Assembly (NCBI GenBank): GCA_032209605.1
Contig: JASFXZ010000012.1
Location: forward strand, 5,828,001 to 5,892,000
From: Mactromeris polynyma
Taxonomy: Eukaryota; Mollusca; Bivalvia; Venerida; Mactridae
Direction: 5' to 3'
Length of the DNA: 64,000 nucleotides
This document shows positions 59,683 to 64,000 of the stretch, one piece after another. Numbering within the stretch: position 1 is the first letter of the stretch; each line of letters begins with the position of its first letter. Below the pieces are notes generated by a model. The model did not search any database. It saw only the letters and a list, made by a program, of their open reading frames with translations, and was not told where the DNA came from. The position numbers and the translations under genes were made by a program.

Positions 59683-60578
59683 GCATGTTCTGGATTTTTT
59701 ATCTTTCTCGCCATTATCATGTTTTGCACTTTCTGTACTTTGATAGTATCAAGTATATGTACAATTGATTTTATGTCAAGATTGATGAACTAAGTACCCC
59801 ATGAGTACACGTCCTTTGAGAAATAAGTATCATTTACCTCGTCCTTACATATATACAACGAATAGTTGTTCGTTGTTGTAAAACATTTGTCTGAGATAGT
59901 GTATACATTATATGGATAATCGCTCCAAAACATGTAATGTCTCGATAAACCTACATTTGCTCAGTTCAGTTCTACTGCTTTTTGCGTTTTAAGTTCATAG
60001 TAGGGAAATTCTGATGAGTTCGTGACATGTACAGACAGACATGGTCTCGAAGAATTGTGTCTGCCATTATCGCATTAAAGGTACAAGGTAACTATATAAT
60101 TAGTAATTGCCGACATTTCTCTCTAAAGAAATCGAATCCCATGTGCGAATCGGTGTTAAGCAATAATTTTAGTACTTTACACTGCTTCTAATTGCAGTCG
60201 TAGCAGTTTGCATTGTCTTGTTGCAAGCAGTCACACAGCAGACTCGTAGCATTGTGTATTAGCATACTTTACTACAAATACTAATGTTGTTGCTAACTGC
60301 ATGCCAGTGATGATGGAGGTGAACATAAATACAAGTGTTGAGCTTATATATCTGTGTTACACTACGATGGCGAGTACTATGATCATTTAGAAAAACAAAA
60401 CGTCTAACATTTTCCATCGATATGAAATATGACTTACAGGAGTCTATTAGGATAAGTCCGTCGTCATTAAATAATCAACTTAAAGTCATATTGTTTGACA
60501 TACTCTCTATGTATCGTTGAATATTTTATCTATTAATGTCTCTCGGATGAAGTCTATTGACGGTATATATTACAAACA
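59683..60578. other. Spacer between the two opposed 24-bp arrays
   Basis: Unique AT-rich DNA of about 0.9 kb with no coding-like reading. Confidence 0.55.
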
Positions 60579-60958
60579 TGATTGTGTTGTTTCATGTTGC
60601 TATGACTGTGTTGTTTCATGTTGCTATGATTGTGTTGTATCATGTTGCTATGATTGTGTTGTATCATGTTGCTATGATTGTGTTGTTTCATGTTGCTATG
60701 ATTGTGTTGTTTCATGTTGCTATGATTGTGTTGTTTCATGTTGCTATGATTGTGTTGTTTCATGTTGCTATGATTGTGTTGTATCATGTTGCTATGATTA
60801 TGTTGTTTTATGTTGCTATGATTGTGTTGTTTTATGTTGCTATGATTGTGTTGTTTCATGTTGCTATGATTGTGTTGTATCATGTTGCTATGATTGTGTT
60901 GTATCATGTTGCTATGATTGTGTTGTATCATGTTGCTATGATTGTGTTGTATCATGTT
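60579..60958 (-). repeat. 24-bp tandem array, inverted orientation (~16 copies)
   Basis: Unit TGATTGTGTTGTTTCATGTT plus GCTA is the reverse complement of the unit at 58262-59682. Copies are very uniform; the main variants are TTGTATCATG and TTTTATG. With the forward array it forms an inverted repeat with a loop of about 0.9 kb. Confidence 0.96.
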
Positions 60959-61197
60959 TGGTAGATTGCGGTTATTTATGTTGTGTGTTATTGTTTATAT
61001 TACAGTGGTGTGAGAATTGTTTGTTCAGTGTAGATCAATGCTGTTTTTCGACACAGCCGTTCTAACATGGTTTTGCTATTTGCATATCAGTGTTTTGTAA
61101 ACCAATCAAATCTTACGTTAACCACCAAGACAATTTAGCGCAATTTCTCTTCAACCGAAAAATATTTCTAACCTTGAAACAGATTGGTTAACATTGG

Positions 61198-62075
61198 GTA
61201 AAGTGTATTTTAAAATTTATCCAGTAAGTAGTGTTGTTATTCATCACCACGGAGAATTGTCCGGTGTTGTAATTAAGAAGACTTTCTTGGTTTTATGTAC
61301 CAGTCGCGAACATTTTTATTGTTTTAATCAGATAAATCTCTATGTAATTGGTTAATAAACATGGACATACAGACTCGTGGACATATACAGAATCGTGGAC
61401 ATATACAGACTCGTGGACATACAGACTCGTGGACATACAGACTCGTGGACATATACAGACTCGTGGACATATACAGAATCGTGGACATATACAGACTCGT
61501 GGACATACAGACTCGTGGACATATACAGAATCGCATACATTATGGTTATCAATACTTGATTATAGTTGCTGTGTATACTAATGCGTACTTATCGCAATCT
61601 ATGTGGTAATATATTTATTGTTAGAGTTATGTTTTATGCAAACCATTTACACTGTATGAAATACTCGTATATGTATATATGTTTTGATCTTCAATACTGG
61701 AGGAATAAAAGTAAAGTAGAAAAAAAATAAAAAAAATAGTAATGATGAACTAAATTGAAACAGACTATACTGACTAATCACACTACGGAGTTATTTGTAT
61801 CCAGTCTCATTCGGAACAGTGACTTACGAGGTTTGTAATCCGAGCTCTGCCGGATACCGCCGAGTAATTACGATTGATCCAGTCTCCTACGCACTGATAT
61901 CCCCTTACAGGTCTCGGGGTTTCTGTAGTAAAGCGTACATGTAATTGAATGACCGGCAGTCGTAACATTAAGCATTTTTTATGTTGTACAACACATTTTA
62001 ACCTTCAGATTGCAACAAATTTGCAAACTTCAAGTTGCGCCGACCAACTTTTTTTAAAGATATTTCTTGTTCAAC
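61198..62075 (+). repeat. Segmental duplication, copy B, with a ~0.38-kb insertion
   Basis: Aligns to 57436-57960. Relative to copy A it gains about 61355-61738, which holds a small 16-18-bp array and ends with AGGAATAAAAGTAAAG and an A-rich tract, plus a shorter insertion near 61830-61875. The A-rich end suggests a retroposed or transcribed origin for the insertion. Confidence 0.85.
61362..61533 (+). repeat. 16/18-bp tandem array (~10 copies)
   Basis: Units GGACATACAGACTCGT (16 bp) and GGACATATACAGACTCGT (18 bp, with a GAATCGT variant) alternate irregularly, differing by one AT pair. It lies in the insertion of copy B. Confidence 0.92.
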
Positions 62076-63248
62076 ATTATATCGGGGCAATATACAACGC
62101 TTGGGTGATACATACATTATTTCTAGTTTTTCACAGGCGTTGCATGTTCTCTATATATGTTGAAATATTCGTTGTGTTGCATTGAATTTTACTGCAGTAA
62201 ATGTGAGGATTGTTGAGCTTTACAGATGGGTTGTACTCATGCTTAGGCCGCATTCAAACTTTCGCATTGCAATCCTTTCTTTAAATGTAAATATGCCACA
62301 CTCACAAATAGAATGTATTTATTTATTCTCAAACTATACCATCACATTGAACCATAGGCCTACTCCCATAGGCTTTTAAGTAAACACATTTTTGTCATTT
62401 CCTCCCACAAAAATACAAAACTTTCTATGGAAACCAATATTCTAAACAAGGCCATTACACCAGCTGCAGTGATCGTCATATATCGCACTTCTTTCCATGG
62501 ATACAGTTAAAGTGAATAACGCTTGTTAACAGTGATTAAATTCTGCTAGTTTACGTTATCTGCAGAGTGATAATAGCTTTGAAAGTGTTAACTGATGCTG
62601 TGAGGAATTCATTATAAACAGACTGTTGAGAGAAGGAGAAAACTTCCAGCTATTTCTGGTGCCTGACAGACTTACGACACTGACTTGGTTACCTCTTACA
62701 GTTCATTATGAGAGAATGGATTCGTTTCATGTTTTGCCAAGCTACCAAATGGGTGCCAAATGAAAACGGACATGACAAGCAAAGAGTTTTTAAGCCTCTA
62801 ATGGCGATTCTTTATTAACATTTCACTCTTTAATCTGTTAATTATACAACAATATTTAATGTAAAAATGAAACAATTTATGAGTGTAATTCAATGTAAGA
62901 ATGTATGTGTTATAATGAAGCCATTACTTGATTGGACACGGGGCAGTATAGTATGTTGTTTTAAGACGTATAGTGTTTCGAAATGAGATTTGTCTTAGAC
63001 TTGCTGAACATTGGTATGTAGAAGAAAAATACAAATCTTGAGCCCACAATAGTGACACAATGCTACTAGTTTTTTTAAACTAGAGCTATCACTGACGGGG
63101 ATTAATACCTTCGCAATTTGTTCTTTGTCACACATATATTCACAAATATTATACACATACAAGTTGGCGATCTCGGACCTAATTAGAATAAAAATAATAT
63201 GTCAAACGCTGCAACAAATTATTGATTATTGATTCCTTAAAATCTGCT
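62076..63248. other. No gene recognised
   Basis: AT-rich unique sequence with no terminal repeats or convincing exons. Confidence 0.5.
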
Positions 63249-63582
63249 GAAAACTGTCACATACAACAACTCTTCATGTAGATTATTTCTGTGAATATAC
63301 ACAATAGTCCACGAAAACCTGTCACATACAACAACTCTTCATGTAGATTATTTCTGTGAATATACACAATAGTCCACGAAAACCTGTCACATACAACAAC
63401 TCTACATGTAGATTATTTCTGTGAATATACACAATAGTCCACGAAAACCTGTCACATACAACAACTCTTCATGTAGATTATTTCTGTGAATATACACAAT
63501 AGTCCACGAAAACCTGTCACATACAACAACTCTTCATGTAGATTATTTCTGTGAATATACACAATAGTCCACGAAAACCTGT
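63249..63582. repeat. 65-bp tandem array (5 copies)
   Basis: Unit contains CCTGTCACATACAACAACTC, TTCATGTAGATTATTTCTGT and ACACAATAGTCCACGAAAA. Copies are nearly identical (one TCTACATG variant), suggesting recent expansion. Confidence 0.95.
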
Positions 63583-63631
63583 AGAAAGAGGTCGCTTCAC
63601 ATGTTCTTGTTGACAGACCAGCCTACGGAGT

Positions 63632-64000
63632 TACCGACCACCAACATAGTGACTCCAGTATACACGTGTTTGCGGGGATACCGACCACCAACATAGTGAC
63701 TCCAGTATACATGTGTTTGCGGGGGTACCGACCACCAACATAGTGACTCCAGTATACACGTGTTTGCGGGGATACCGACCACCAACATAGTGACTCTAGT
63801 ATACACGTGTTTGCGGGGATACCGACCACCAACATAGTGACTCTAGTATACACGTGTTTGCGGGGGTACCGACCACCAACATAGTGACTCCAGTAAACAT
63901 GTGACTCCAGTATACATGTGTTTGCGGGGGTACCGACCACCAACATAGTGACTCCAGTATACATGTGACTCCAGTATACATGTGTTTGCGGGGGTACCGA
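63632..64000. repeat. 47-bp tandem array (~8 copies, continues right of window)
   Basis: Unit contains TACCGACCACCAACATAGTG, ACTCCAGTATACACGTG and TTTGCGGGG. Around 63890-63980 partial units (ACATGTGACTCCAGTATACA) are inserted. The array is cut by the window end. Confidence 0.94.

Noticed and set aside
58262..60958. His-rich MKQHNHSN repeat protein
   Set aside because: Both strands are open by virtue of the 24-bp unit, the frame shifts at 25-26-bp units, and the second array is inverted.

Overview
This is eukaryotic DNA, AT-rich and intron-bearing, most probably from a bivalve mollusc. Three things point that way: a tRNA-derived SINE ending in a CGGCGTTAAAC-type tail; a degenerate tandem block of the 'GTGTGACCTTGACCTTTGAGCTAC' repeat that I know from bivalve genomes (35.8-36.3 kb); and a two-ORF LINE carrying a 2A-like motif. 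There are no bacterial operons, and genes appear as scattered short exons with GT...AG borders. The species cannot be fixed from the sequence.

The dominant character is tandem repetition. At least thirteen arrays with unit lengths of 67, 33, 46, 39, 74, 31, ~14, 19, 24, 24 (inverted), 16-18, 65 and 47 bp cover roughly 29 kb, about 45% of the window. The largest is an 11.5-kb array of 33-bp units (4.84-16.32 kb). It is open in one frame along its whole length, is nearly open on the other strand, and contains a higher-order duplication. I read it as a satellite, not a gene.

Layout. 1-4.2 kb: 67-bp satellite, cut by the left edge. 4.5-4.8 kb: SINE with target-site duplication. 4.8-16.3 kb: 33-bp satellite. 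16.39-17.18 kb: last two exons of a beta-propeller-like gene, whose splice acceptor lies about 70 bp beyond the array. 17.4-18.7 and 19.2-19.7 kb: 46-bp and 39-bp arrays. 20.9-21.8 kb: broken P2X7-type intracellular-domain gene. 22.5-24.7 kb: candidate exons. 27.3-35.6 kb: LINE with frameshifted ORF1 and ORF2, separated by a 3-kb 74-bp array. 35.8-36.3 kb: bivalve dispersed repeat. 38.0-43.6 kb: gene-like zone with a fragment on the minus strand, a Tc1-type remnant, a putative divergent promoter and a four-exon gene for a small Cys-rich protein of unknown function, with a second Tc1-type derivative in its intron. 45.6-46.4 kb: dispersed repeats. 47.5-50.3 kb: 31-bp and ~14-bp arrays. 53.2-56.6 kb: 19-bp array. 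57.4-62.1 kb: two direct copies of a ~0.5-kb segment flanking two opposed arrays of one 24-bp unit. 63.2-64.0 kb: 65-bp and 47-bp arrays, cut by the right edge.

The genes seen do not form a pathway. The plausible host genes are the propeller gene end, the four-exon Cys-rich gene and possibly a head-to-head minus-strand neighbour. The rest is transposon-derived, broken or satellite. The most noteworthy observations are the in-frame 33-bp mega-array next to a splice site, the minisatellite expanded between the two ORFs of a LINE, the 2A-like motif before the LINE endonuclease, the P2X7-like pseudogene, and the unrecognised four-exon gene with all introns in phase 1.
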